Below, in pieces: positions 7,183 through 14,724 of a stretch of DNA of 64,000 nucleotides. The notes under the pieces were generated by a model. That model worked only from the letters and a program-made list of their open reading frames with translations. It had not been told where the DNA came from and did not search any database. Origin of the DNA: JABFSS01 sp964497975 (GTDB lineage Bacteria; Patescibacteriota; Gracilibacteria; Peribacterales; Peribacteraceae). The position numbers and the translations under genes are program-made. The stretch is taken from positions 151,311 to 215,310 of the forward strand of contig CAZCFO010000003.1 of NCBI GenBank assembly GCA_964497975.1, read 5' to 3'. Within the stretch, counting starts at the first letter, position 1. Each line of letters opens with the position of its first letter.

Positions 7183-10167
7183 CTACTTCCGCTTCTTCGC
7201 CAACATCTTTTTCAGGTACTCCCCCGTGTAACTCTTCTTCACCTCCGCCACTTCCTCCGGCGTGCCCTTGGCGACCACGGTGCCGCCGCCGGAGCCGCCG
7301 TCGGGTCCCATGTCGAGGATCCAGTCGACGCACTTGAGCACGTCCAGGTTGTGCTCGATCACGAGGACGGTGTTGCCCTTCTCCACCAGGCGCTGGAGCA
7401 CCTCGAGCAGCTTCTGGATGTCGTCGAAGTGCAGGCCGGTGGTGGGTTCATCCAGAATGTAGAACGTCTTGCCGGTCGCGCGCTTGGTGAGTTCCGTCGC
7501 CAGCTTGATGCGCTGCGCCTCTCCGCCGGAGAGCGTCGTCGCGCTCTGGCCCAGGCGGATGTAGCCGAGCCCCACGTCCTCGAGCGTCTGGAGCTTGGAC
7601 TTGATCGAGGGCACCGCGGTGAAGAATTCCAGCGCCTCGGCGATCGTCATGTCGAGCGCCTGCGCGATGTTCTTCCCCTTGTACGTGATCTCCAGCGTTT
7701 CGCGGTTGTACCGCTGGCCGTGGCACGTTTCGCAGGTGACGAACACGTCGGGGAGGAAGTGCATTTCGATGCGCTTGAGGCCGTCGCCCTCGCATTCCTC
7801 GCAGCGGCCGCCCTTCACGTTGAAGCTGAAGCGCCCCGGCTTGTAGCCGCGGAGCTTGGCCTCGGGCGTCGCGGAGAACATGTCGCGGATGTCGGTGAAC
7901 ACGCCCGTGTACGTGGCCGGGTTGCTGCGCGGGGTGCGGCCGATGGGGGACTGGTCGATGACGATCGCCTTGTCCAGGTGCTGCAGGCCGCCGATGGACT
8001 TCACGTTCTGCGGCTTGCTGTGCGCCTTGTTGAGGACGCGCTGGAGCTCCGGTCCCAGGATGCCGTGGATGAGGCTGGACTTGCCGGAGCCGGAGACCCC
8101 CGAGACGCCGATGAAGGTCCCGAGCGGAAAGTCCACGTCCACGTTCTGCAGGTTGTGGTGATGCGCCCCCCGGATTTCGATGTAGTGGCCGTTGCCCTTC
8201 CTCCGTTTCGACGGCGTCGCGATGAACTTCTTGCCGCTCAGGTACTGGCCGGTCACGGAATCCGCCTGCTTGATGAGCTGCTGCACGGTGCCCTGCGCGA
8301 TCACCTGGCCGCCGTACTTGCCGGCGCCCGGCCCGATCTCGAGCAGGTAGTCCGCGGCCTCGATCGTCTCCTCGTCGTGCTCGACGACGATCACGGTGTT
8401 CCCCAGGTCGCGCAGCTGCGTGAGGGTCGTGATCAGCTTCGCGTTGTCGCGCTGATGCAGGCCGATGGACGGCTCGTCCAGGACGTACAGCACCCCCTGC
8501 AGCGCGGAGCCGATCTGCGTGGCGAGCCGGATGCGCTGGGCCTCGCCTCCCGAGAGGGTCGCCGCGGAGCGCGAGAGCGTGAGGTACTTGAGACCGACGT
8601 TCTCCAGGAAGCTTAAGCGGGCGATGATCTCGGTGAGGACTTTCTTCACGATCGTGAATTCGTACGCTGAAAGGGCAGAGGAAACCGATGTAACCGAGGG
8701 AACCGAAGAAACCGACGGCCGTTTTGTTTCCTTGGTTGCCTCGGTTGTCTCGGTTTTGTCGGTTGCCTTTCGTCCGGGCATCAATCCCTCAAAAAACAGT
8801 CGTGCTTCATCAACAGACATATCCGTCCCCTCCACGATGTTCTTGCCGCCCACGGTCACCGCGAGGATTTCCTTCTTCAGCCGGCGTCCCTCGCACTGGT
8901 CGCAGGGGAGCTCCAGCATGTATTCCTCGATCTGCTGCCGGATGTAGCTGCTGTCGGTTTCCTGGTGGCGGCGCTGGAGGTTGGGGATCACGCCTTCGTA
9001 GGTGGTCTGGTACGTGCCGCCGAACTTCACCGTGTTGATGCTGACCTGCAGCGACTTCCCGTAGCCGCGCATGATGATGTTGCGGTGATCCTCGGAGAGC
9101 TTTTCCCACGGCGTCGTCATGCTGAAGCCGACCTCGTCGGCGAGCGACTCGAGCATCTGGGTCATGAAGCCGGTGCGGCTCGCGGACGTCGCCCACGGAT
9201 GGATGGCGCCTTCGCCCAGCGACAGCCGGGGATTGGGGATCACCGCGTTCTCGTCCACCTGCAGGATCGATCCGATGCCGTGGCAGTTCTCGCAGGCGCC
9301 GTGCGGCGAGTTGAACGAGAAGCTGCGCGGCTCGATGTCCGGGATCGGCAGGTCGGGGTGGTCGGGACAGACGAACGATTCCGAGAAGCGTGTCGCCTCG
9401 TTCGTGTCGGCGTCGAGCACGATCAGGGATCCTTCGCCCTTTCGGAGAGCAAGCTCCACCGAGTCCGCGAGGCGCGTTCGGTTGGGGTTCGCCTTCCCCT
9501 CGGTCACCGCCAGGTCGCGGATGATCAGGCGGTCCACCACGATCTCGATGGTGTGCGGTTTTTTGGGATCAAGTTTCGCCTCTTCATCCGTCGTCACCAC
9601 GGCGCCGTCGATGCGCATGCGCACGAATCCCTCGCGGCGGATGGCGTCGATCACCTTCACGTGCTCGCCCTTGCGGCCCTGCACGACCGGCGCGAGGAGG
9701 AAAATCTTTTTGCCTTCCGGCATCCGCGCGATGGTCTCCACGATCTGGCTTACCGACTGCTTGCCGAGCATGCGTCCGCACACCGTGCAGTGCACCTTGC
9801 CGATCTTCGCCCACAGGAGGCGCATGTAGTCGTAAATCTCCGTCACGGTTCCCACGGTGGAGCGGGGATTGCGCGGGGCGGTTTTCTGGTCGATGGAAAT
9901 CGCTGGGCTCAGTCCTTCGATCGATTCCACTTCCGGCTTCTCCATCTGCGCGATGAACTGGCGCGCGTACGCGCTCAGGCTTTCCACGTACCGGCGCTGG
10001 CCTTCGGCGAAAATGGTGTCGAACGCCAGGGACGACTTTCCGGATCCCGAGAGGCCCGTGATCACCGTGAGCTTGTTGCGCGGAATCTGCACGTCGATGT
10101 TCTTCAGGTTGTGCATCTTCGCGCCCCGGACGGTGATGTAATCGTTCTTTCGTGGATCGAAAGCCAT
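7183..10167 (-). CDS. uvrA: UvrABC excinuclease subunit A
   Basis: The 994-residue damage-recognition ATPase of nucleotide excision repair. Two Walker A motifs (GLSGSGKSSLAFD near the N terminus and GVSGSGKSSLIHG), two ABC signatures (LSGGEAQRIRLA and LSGGEAQRIKLA), paired CxxC zinc motifs and the DEPSIGLHQRD / DEPTTGLHFDD Walker B segments are all present. A low-complexity Thr/Ser/Val/Glu insert at about residues 463-498, before YEFTIVKKVL, is encoded by a 9-bp palindromic repeat and is not part of normal UvrA. No uvrB or uvrC is in the window. A hairpin with a T run lies in the spacer just upstream. Confidence 0.97.
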   Translation of the reverse strand: MAFDPRKNDYITVRGAKMHNLKNIDVQIPRNKLTVITGLSGSGKSSLAFDTIFAEGQRRYVESLSAYARQFIAQMEKPEVESIEGLSPAISIDQKTAPRNPRSTVGTVTEIYDYMRLLWAKIGKVHCTVCGRMLGKQSVSQIVETIARMPEGKKIFLLAPVVQGRKGEHVKVIDAIRREGFVRMRIDGAVVTTDEEAKLDPKKPHTIEIVVDRLIIRDLAVTEGKANPNRTRLADSVELALRKGEGSLIVLDADTNEATRFSESFVCPDHPDLPIPDIEPRSFSFNSPHGACENCHGIGSILQVDENAVIPNPRLSLGEGAIHPWATSASRTGFMTQMLESLADEVGFSMTTPWEKLSEDHRNIIMRGYGKSLQVSINTVKFGGTYQTTYEGVIPNLQRRHQETDSSYIRQQIEEYMLELPCDQCEGRRLKKEILAVTVGGKNIVEGTDMSVDEARLFFEGLMPGRKATDKTETTEATKETKRPSVSSVPSVTSVSSALSAYEFTIVKKVLTEIIARLSFLENVGLKYLTLSRSAATLSGGEAQRIRLATQIGSALQGVLYVLDEPSIGLHQRDNAKLITTLTQLRDLGNTVIVVEHDEETIEAADYLLEIGPGAGKYGGQVIAQGTVQQLIKQADSVTGQYLSGKKFIATPSKRRKGNGHYIEIRGAHHHNLQNVDVDFPLGTFIGVSGVSGSGKSSLIHGILGPELQRVLNKAHSKPQNVKSIGGLQHLDKAIVIDQSPIGRTPRSNPATYTGVFTDIRDMFSATPEAKLRGYKPGRFSFNVKGGRCEECEGDGLKRIEMHFLPDVFVTCETCHGQRYNRETLEITYKGKNIAQALDMTIAEALEFFTAVPSIKSKLQTLEDVGLGYIRLGQSATTLSGGEAQRIKLATELTKRATGKTFYILDEPTTGLHFDDIQKLLEVLQRLVEKGNTVLVIEHNLDVLKCVDWILDMGPDGGSGGGTVVAKGTPEEVAEVKKSYTGEYLKKMLAKKRK
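8669..8771. repeat. 9-bp phase-locked palindromic repeat inside uvrA
   Basis: About 100 bp reads as consecutive 9-mers: GAAACCGAT, GTAACCGAG, GGAACCGAA, GAAACCGAC, then GTTTCCTTG, GTTGCCTCG, GTTGTCTCG, GTTTTGTCG. The two arms are roughly reverse complements and the 9-bp phase continues through the centre. Since 9 is a multiple of 3, the reading frame of uvrA stays open and the insert is translated as a TxxTE / SVxSV low-complexity stretch. Confidence 0.8.
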
Positions 10168-10194
10168 AAGCGGGGGCGGAAAAAACAGGACACG

Positions 10195-10226
10195 TACGAA
10201 AAAAGCGGCCCGCGTCGTGCGGCCGC
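10195..10226 (-). terminator. Hairpin plus T run upstream of uvrA
   Basis: On the minus strand a GC-rich stem (GCGGCC / GGGCCGC) is followed by TTTTTT. It lies upstream of the uvrA start with no minus-strand gene before it, so it may attenuate uvrA transcription or end a short RNA. A second hairpin (CCTGT / ACAGG) lies next to it at 10231-10246. Confidence 0.5.
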
Positions 10227-10296
10227 GAAGGCCTGTCAGCTTACAGGAAAAAAAGAGGAAAGTCTAGGGTTTGGGTGGCGAAAGGAATGAGACGGG

Positions 10297-10357
10297 ACAG
10301 AGGGCACAGAGGCGGCAGAAGATCCTCTGTTCCGTCTGTGCCTTCTGCCCCCTCTGT
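10297..10357. repeat. 9-bp phase-locked palindromic repeat, uvrA-ribE spacer
   Basis: Consecutive 9-mers ACAGAGGGC, ACAGAGGCG, GCAGAAGAT, CCTCTGTTC, CGTCTGTGC, CTTCTGCCC, CCTCTGTAT form an imperfect inverted repeat with unbroken 9-bp phase. The centre GAAGATCCTC is shared with the repeat at 13049. Confidence 0.8.
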
Positions 10358-10413
10358 ATCTTTTTCCCCAGAGAATGATGTCCTTCCGAAAGCCCTCGTT
10401 CTAGAATGCCTCC

Positions 10414-10989
10414 GTGTTCACCGGAATCGTCGAAGCCACCGGCCAGGTTCTCAAAAACGCGTCATCGGGCCTCGTGCTCGAGCGGCCCGTTTCCTTCAGC
10501 GATCTCAAGATCGGTTCGAGCGTGTGCGTGGCAGGCGTGTGTCTCTCCATCGTGAAGCTCACGAACGTCACGATGACGTTTGATGTGGTCGAAGAAACGC
10601 TCGCCAAGACGACGCTCGGCGATCTCAAGCCCGCGATAAAGGTCAACCTCGAACGTGCGATGATATCCGGCGACCGGCTGGATGGGCACATTGTGCAGGG
10701 GCATGTGGAAGGAGTGGCAACCGTGCGGGAGTTGAAAGTGGAAAGTGGAAAAGGGAAAATGAGCAGTCAGCTCATTATTCAGCTCCCTCCTTCCACAGCC
10801 CCGTCCGTGGTCGCTCAGGGTTCCATCGCGATCGACGGAGTATCGCTCACCGTCGCAAAAATTGACGGTGATGTCGTCACCGTTGCCCTGATTCCGCACA
10901 CACTCAAGCACACCACTCTCGGCACGCTCAAAGAAGGGGACCGCGTGAACATCGAGACGGACGTGATGGTGCGCGGGGCGCGGAAGTAG
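10414..10989 (+). CDS. ribE: Riboflavin synthase (alpha chain)
   Basis: A 191-residue protein with the two lumazine-binding half-barrels typical of riboflavin synthase: MFTGIVEATGQV opens the first, and GHIVQGHVEGVATV with GSIAIDGVSLTV marks the second. It dismutates two 6,7-dimethyl-8-ribityllumazine molecules into riboflavin and a pyrimidine that RibH reuses. The start is GTG, with a TAGAAT box ending 6 nt upstream. A short Lys/Glu/Ser insert after VRELK coincides with heptamer-like repeats. ribH follows 13 bp after the stop. It is slightly shorter than usual for the family. Confidence 0.93.
   Translation: MFTGIVEATGQVLKNASSGLVLERPVSFSDLKIGSSVCVAGVCLSIVKLTNVTMTFDVVEETLAKTTLGDLKPAIKVNLERAMISGDRLDGHIVQGHVEGVATVRELKVESGKGKMSSQLIIQLPPSTAPSVVAQGSIAIDGVSLTVAKIDGDVVTVALIPHTLKHTTLGTLKEGDRVNIETDVMVRGARK
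10732..10766. repeat. Heptamer-like repeats inside ribE
   Basis: TTGAAAG, TGGAAAG, TGGAAAA, GGGAAAA follow one another in 7-bp phase within the ribE reading frame and encode the loop residues KVESGKGK between two strands. Short and imperfect, so it could be chance low complexity. Confidence 0.4.
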
Positions 10990-11002
10990 GTATTCTATCC
11001 CC

Positions 11003-11476
11003 ATGCGCACCTTGCCCACGGATTTCCCTCCCGGCTCGGCCGATCCCTCGTGGAAGATCGGCATCGTGCACTCCTCCTTTTATGCGGAAGACGTGGAGCG
11101 GCTGGTCGACGGCGCCAGGGAGACGCTTGTGGCCGCGGGAATCCCCCCGGAGAACATCTCCGTCCATCCGGTGCCGGGGTCGTTTGAGATTCCTCTGCTC
11201 GGCGCCGTGCTCGCGGAAAAGAAGGCGGTACACGGGCTCATCGGCCTCGGCATCATCGTGGAGGGCGAAACGCACCACGCCGGACTCGTCGCGAACGAAG
11301 CCGCGCGCGGCATGATGGACGTGCAGGTGAGGCATCGCGTGCCGTTCGTGTTCGAAGTGCTCTACGTCGACAAGCTGCCGCAGGCGCGGGCGCGGTCGAA
11401 GGGCGCGGGCAATAAAGGAGGGGAGGCCGCGAGGGTCGTGCTGTATACGCTGCAGGAGATGTCGAAAATTTCCTGA
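11003..11476 (+). CDS. ribH: 6,7-dimethyl-8-ribityllumazine synthase
   Basis: A 157-residue lumazine synthase, which condenses the RibBA product dihydroxybutanone phosphate with the pyrimidine from the RibD branch. Family motifs are PGSFEIPLLG for the phosphate and pyrimidine site and GETHHAGLVANEAARGMM with the catalytic His region. The length matches the family. It lies 13 bp behind ribE, with a TATTCT box ending 6 nt before its own ATG, so it may also be transcribed separately. The C terminus keeps NKGGEAA as in other RibH proteins. Confidence 0.93.
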   Translation: MRTLPTDFPPGSADPSWKIGIVHSSFYAEDVERLVDGARETLVAAGIPPENISVHPVPGSFEIPLLGAVLAEKKAVHGLIGLGIIVEGETHHAGLVANEAARGMMDVQVRHRVPFVFEVLYVDKLPQARARSKGAGNKGGEAARVVLYTLQEMSKIS

Positions 11477-11480
11477 GAGG

Positions 11481-11510
11481 GGCTCGGGTTCGGGTTCGGG
11501 ATCGGGATCG
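11481..11510. repeat. Tandem hexamers after ribH
   Basis: GGCTCG, GGTTCG, GGTTCG, GGATCG, GGATCG follow directly in 6-bp phase after the ribH stop. No inverted arm is evident. Confidence 0.6.
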
Positions 11511-11640
11511 GCGATGGATCAACTTTCGGCCGCTTGTGATCATCACCAGTGCCGGTTCTCAGTATTCGGATTGCAGAGAATGCCAAACTGCGTTCTTGAT
11601 TCATTGAACACTTGAATTGTTCAAGTTACGATCAGCTCCT

Positions 11641-13050
11641 ATGCACGTCCGACACGCCCCTCTTCTTGCTGCCGCGATGCTCCTTCCGCTCTTCGCGTCG
11701 GCGGCCCGCTTTCCCGATGTTCCCGCGACGTATCCGTACGGTACCGCGATCCAGAAGCTGACGGACGCGGGGGTGATCGGCGGCAATCCCGACGGCACGT
11801 TTCGCCCGGGAGACCCGGTGAACCGCGCGGCGATGCTGAAAATGCTTTATATCGCGTCGAAGAAAACCCCCGAAAAAGTCGGAGGGTGTTTTTCCGATGT
11901 GCTCGAGGGGAGCTGGTATGAGTCCTATGTCTGCGATGCCTCCACGCACGGATACGTGCAGGGATATGACGGCGGCGTCTTCAAGCCCGGCCAGCCCGTC
12001 ACCCGCGCAGAGGCGCTCAAGCTCGCGCTCGTGATCTTCGGCATTCCCGAGGCCGACATCAACCTGGCCGTGGACATGTATGCCGACGTCAAAGCCGGCG
12101 ACTGGTTCGCGCGCCACGTGCACACCGCGCTCGCGCGGAAAGTCCTGCCCCTGCTCAAGGACGGCTCGCCCGCGGCCGCGACGGCCGGGACCCTGCTGCT
12201 TCCCAACCAGATCATCGACCGCGGCGAGGCCGCCGCCATCGTCTGGAGCGCCTCGCGCGCGCAGCTGCTGGCGCCCGCGTCGTCCGTCTCCAGCTCGTCG
12301 GTGAATCCGGCAGCGCAGAGCGACACCGAGAAGCGCGCCGCCGCCGCCCTGCGCGTGATCGCGCAAGAGGAAGCCGCGCTCGCGCGCGTGAAGGCCAACA
12401 CCAAGTCCGTCTCGGTTCCCTTCGCGGACCAGGGGACCTTCGACGGCCGGCAGACCTTCTCGTACGAGTTCACCGTGACCGCGTCGCAGCAGGTGGTCGA
12501 CATCATCGCCTCGATCAACGACTGGAACAGCGGTTCGCTCACGTGCCGGCTGTACCACCTGGGACGCAGCGGCTTCTCGCAGGAGTACTACCTCGGCTTC
12601 AAGGACGGCAAGAACTGCATGATCCGCGTGGCGCTCTCGCCGGGAAGCTGGCGCCTGGAGCTCCAGCCCGAACAGCTTGCGCCCAAGTTCTCCGTGGCGA
12701 TCAAAGAGGCCACCGGCGACGGCAACGACGGCTTCGTGCAGGCGGGAGTGCTGCCGATCGGGAACGTCCGCACGGGTGATCTGACGACCGGAGACCTGGA
12801 AGACTGGTACACCTTCAGCGTGCTCAAAGATCCCCGCGCCGTGGAGCAGGGCAAAGACCTGGCGGTGATGCTCTCCAGCACCGACCAGCTGGGCTGCGTC
12901 ATCTACTCCCTCGACGACGTCGATCAGTACGGCTTCGTGGGACCGGAATGCGGCAAGCGTTACCACTACGGTCCGGGCACCTACATGATCAGCGTCCGGC
13001 ACGGGCTTCCGCTCGGAGTGAGGCAGAGTTATTCCATTCAGGTCAAGTAA
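11641..13050 (+). CDS. Secreted SLH-domain protein
   Basis: A 469-residue exported protein. The signal peptide runs MHVRHAPLLAAAMLLPLF-ASA. Three S-layer-homology-type repeats follow (FPDVPATYPYGTAIQKLTD..., CFSDVLEGSWYESYVCDAS..., and a weaker third with YADVKAGDWFARHVH), with the GNPDGTFRPGDPVNRA signature in the first. A Ser/Ala-rich linker near residues 210-250 leads to a C-terminal beta-rich region resembling two pre-peptidase C-terminal-type domains. SLH repeats usually anchor proteins to cell-wall polymers. ATG 11641 is preferred over a TTG eight codons earlier because it begins the signal peptide and follows a TACGAT box by 8 nt. The target of the C-terminal part is unknown. Confidence 0.8.
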   Translation: MHVRHAPLLAAAMLLPLFASAARFPDVPATYPYGTAIQKLTDAGVIGGNPDGTFRPGDPVNRAAMLKMLYIASKKTPEKVGGCFSDVLEGSWYESYVCDASTHGYVQGYDGGVFKPGQPVTRAEALKLALVIFGIPEADINLAVDMYADVKAGDWFARHVHTALARKVLPLLKDGSPAAATAGTLLLPNQIIDRGEAAAIVWSASRAQLLAPASSVSSSSVNPAAQSDTEKRAAAALRVIAQEEAALARVKANTKSVSVPFADQGTFDGRQTFSYEFTVTASQQVVDIIASINDWNSGSLTCRLYHLGRSGFSQEYYLGFKDGKNCMIRVALSPGSWRLELQPEQLAPKFSVAIKEATGDGNDGFVQAGVLPIGNVRTGDLTTGDLEDWYTFSVLKDPRAVEQGKDLAVMLSSTDQLGCVIYSLDDVDQYGFVGPECGKRYHYGPGTYMISVRHGLPLGVRQSYSIQVK

Positions 13051-13117
13051 ACGAAGCAAACGAGGCAAACGAGGGAATCGAAGATCCTCGTTTTCTTCGT
13101 TTCCATCGTTTGCTTCA
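13049..13117. repeat. 9-bp phase-locked palindromic repeat, SLH-ribBA spacer
   Basis: Exact 9-bp phase: AAACGAAGC, AAACGAGGC, AAACGAGGG, AATCGAAGA, TCCTCGTTT, TCTTCGTTT, CCATCGTTT, then GCTTCAC. The left and right halves are near reverse complements around GAAGATCCTC. The repeat starts inside the stop codon of the SLH gene and ends just before the ribBA -10 box. Confidence 0.85.
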
Positions 13118-13124
13118 CATGTTC

Positions 13125-13130
13125 TATACT
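13125..13130 (+). promoter_or_regulatory. -10 box (TATACT) of ribBA
   Basis: TATACT ends 11 nt before the ribBA ATG, so the transcript would have almost no leader. No FMN riboswitch signature is visible before ribBA, ribE or ribH. Confidence 0.65.
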
Positions 13131-13141
13131 TCCGTTTCCCC

Positions 13142-14353
13142 ATGACTGCCTTCGCCACCATCCCCCAGGCCCTCGACGCTCTCCGCGCCGGCCGCTTCGT
13201 GATCGTCACCGACGATGAGGACCGCGAGAACGAAGGAGACCTGGTGATCGCCGCCGAGCACGTGACGGCCGCGAACATGGCGTTCATCATCCGGTACACC
13301 GGCGGAGTCGCGTGCCTCCCGGTGAGCAACGACATCGCGGACCAGCTGCAGCTGCCGCCGATGGTTTCCAAGAACACGTCGCGCCTGGGAACGCCCTTCA
13401 CCATCAGCATCGACGCCGCGGAGGGCATCACCACGGGAATTTCCGCCGCCGACCGCGCGCATACCGTCCGTACCGCCATCAATCCCGTCGCCCGGGCCGA
13501 GGATCTCCGCCATCCGGGGCACATCTTCCCTCTGCGCGCCCAGGACGGGGGAGTGCTCGTGCGCGCCGGCCATACCGAGGCGACAGTCGACCTCTGCCGG
13601 CTCGCGGGACTGCGTTCCGGCGGGGTGCTCAGCGAGCTGATGCACGATGACGGGACCATGATGCGCCTGCCCGCGATCCACGCTTTTGCAAAAGAGCACG
13701 ACATCCCCGTCATTTCCATCGCCGATCTCATCGCCTGGCGCTGCCGCCACGAGACGCTTGTCCGGTTGGAGGCCGAATCGGATCTGCACACGTCCACGGG
13801 GCTCTGGCGCGTGAAGGTCTATCGCGACACGCTGCACAGTCAGGATCATCTGGCGCTCGTCAAAGGAGCCATCACTCCGCTCGCGCCCACGCTCGTCCGC
13901 GTCCACTCCGAATGCCTGACGGGCGACGCGCTGGGGTCTGTCCACTGCGATTGCGGAGACCAGCTGCGCCTCGCCATGGAGACGATCGCCGCGGAAGGGG
14001 CGGGCGTGCTGCTCTATCTGCGCCAGGAGGGGCGGGGCATCGGCCTGGCGAACAAGATCCGCGCCTACGCGCTGCAGACGGGCGAAGGGCTCGATACGGT
14101 GGAGGCGAACGAGCGCCTGGGATTCCCCACGGATCTCCGCACGTACGGCATCGGCGCGCAGATCCTCAAGGAGGTGGGCGTCGGCAAGCTCCGCCTGCTC
14201 ACCAACAACCCGAAAAAAATCGTGGGACTCGAAGGGTACGGACTGCACGTCACCGACCAGATGCCGATCCGCATCGATCCGCAATCGCCGCAGCAAAAAA
14301 AATATCTGCGCGCGAAAAAAGAAAAAATGGGCCATCTGTTTGGAGAGGAGTGA
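13142..14353 (+). CDS. ribBA: Bifunctional dihydroxybutanone-phosphate synthase / GTP cyclohydrolase II
   Basis: The 403-residue fusion supplies both riboflavin precursors. The N-terminal RibB half shows TDDEDRENEGDL, the acidic metal site, and IDAAEGITTGISAADRA. The C-terminal RibA half has the zinc cysteines in SECLTGD...GSVHCDCGDQ, followed by YLRQEGRGIGLANK and EANERLGFPTDLRTYGIG. Together with ribE and ribH the window covers all steps except the deaminase-reductase RibD, which is not here. The gene has its own near-leaderless promoter and is separated from ribH by the SLH gene. Confidence 0.95.
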   Translation: MTAFATIPQALDALRAGRFVIVTDDEDRENEGDLVIAAEHVTAANMAFIIRYTGGVACLPVSNDIADQLQLPPMVSKNTSRLGTPFTISIDAAEGITTGISAADRAHTVRTAINPVARAEDLRHPGHIFPLRAQDGGVLVRAGHTEATVDLCRLAGLRSGGVLSELMHDDGTMMRLPAIHAFAKEHDIPVISIADLIAWRCRHETLVRLEAESDLHTSTGLWRVKVYRDTLHSQDHLALVKGAITPLAPTLVRVHSECLTGDALGSVHCDCGDQLRLAMETIAAEGAGVLLYLRQEGRGIGLANKIRAYALQTGEGLDTVEANERLGFPTDLRTYGIGAQILKEVGVGKLRLLTNNPKKIVGLEGYGLHVTDQMPIRIDPQSPQQKKYLRAKKEKMGHLFGEE

Positions 14354-14386
14354 TACTCCTCCTGATGATTCGGGCGAACGTCGCAC

Positions 14387-14425
14387 CTCACCATGACGTC
14401 ACTTCTCTTTTTTTGTCATGGTGAG
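14387..14425. repeat. Inverted repeat with CTCACCATGAC / GTCATGGTGAG arms
   Basis: Perfect 11-bp arms surround a T-rich loop downstream of ribBA and are followed by a second small hairpin (CCGG...CCGG) and CGAACCATGA. The same words recur at 24172-24276 and 36206-36286, so this is a dispersed palindromic element. Confidence 0.65.
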
Positions 14426-14566
14426 GCGTCCGGAAATCGCAACCGGACCGCGAACCATGAATTTTTAACACAGCACATTTTTTCGCTTCGCGCTTTTGAA
14501 ATTGCTTCACAGATTTCCCAAGTGACCGTAGAGTTGGAAGAAGTTTTATTTCCTCACTTCTCTCTT

Positions 14567-14635
14567 ATGGCCACGAAGAAAAAGAAGAAGGCAACCAAGA
14601 AGAAGAAAAAGACTACGAAGAAGAAAAAGAGGTAG
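14567..14635 (+). CDS. 22-residue lysine-rich peptide
   Basis: A very short reading frame encoding MATKKKKK, then two further A/T-T-K-rich repeats, ending in Arg; 15 of 22 residues are Lys. The longer in-frame extension to 14393 would read through the dispersed inverted repeat and is rejected. A strong Rho-independent terminator starts 15 bp after the stop, which supports a genuine transcript. The composition resembles the tails of histone H1-like or Lys-rich nucleoid proteins, so nucleic-acid binding is plausible but only inferred. Codon use alternates AAG and AAA. Confidence 0.55.
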   Translation: MATKKKKKATKKKKKTTKKKKR

Positions 14636-14649
14636 TCGTTTGCTTACGA

Positions 14650-14689
14650 AAGACGCTGTTGCCCGGACATCCGGGCGTGGCGTCTTTTT
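14650..14689 (+). terminator. Strong Rho-independent terminator
   Basis: The stem AGACGC / GCGTCT encloses a second GC stem (GCCCGG / CCGGGC) and is followed by TTTTT. It ends the Lys-rich peptide transcript. Confidence 0.85.
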
Positions 14690-14724
14690 GTTTATACTGA
14701 GCCGAAATCTGCTATCATCGAGTC

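Noticed and set aside
7351..10290. Two long plus-strand frames opposite uvrA
   Set aside because: Antisense shadows of uvrA; composition is typical of reversed GC-rich coding sequence and no start signals are present.
10297..13117. CRISPR array from the regularly spaced short units
   Set aside because: Units are only 9 bp with no spacers and the halves are inverted; this is not CRISPR structure.
11632..13797. A 721-codon minus-strand frame opposite the SLH and ribBA genes
   Set aside because: It crosses the repeat and the promoter of ribBA and opposes two well-supported genes.
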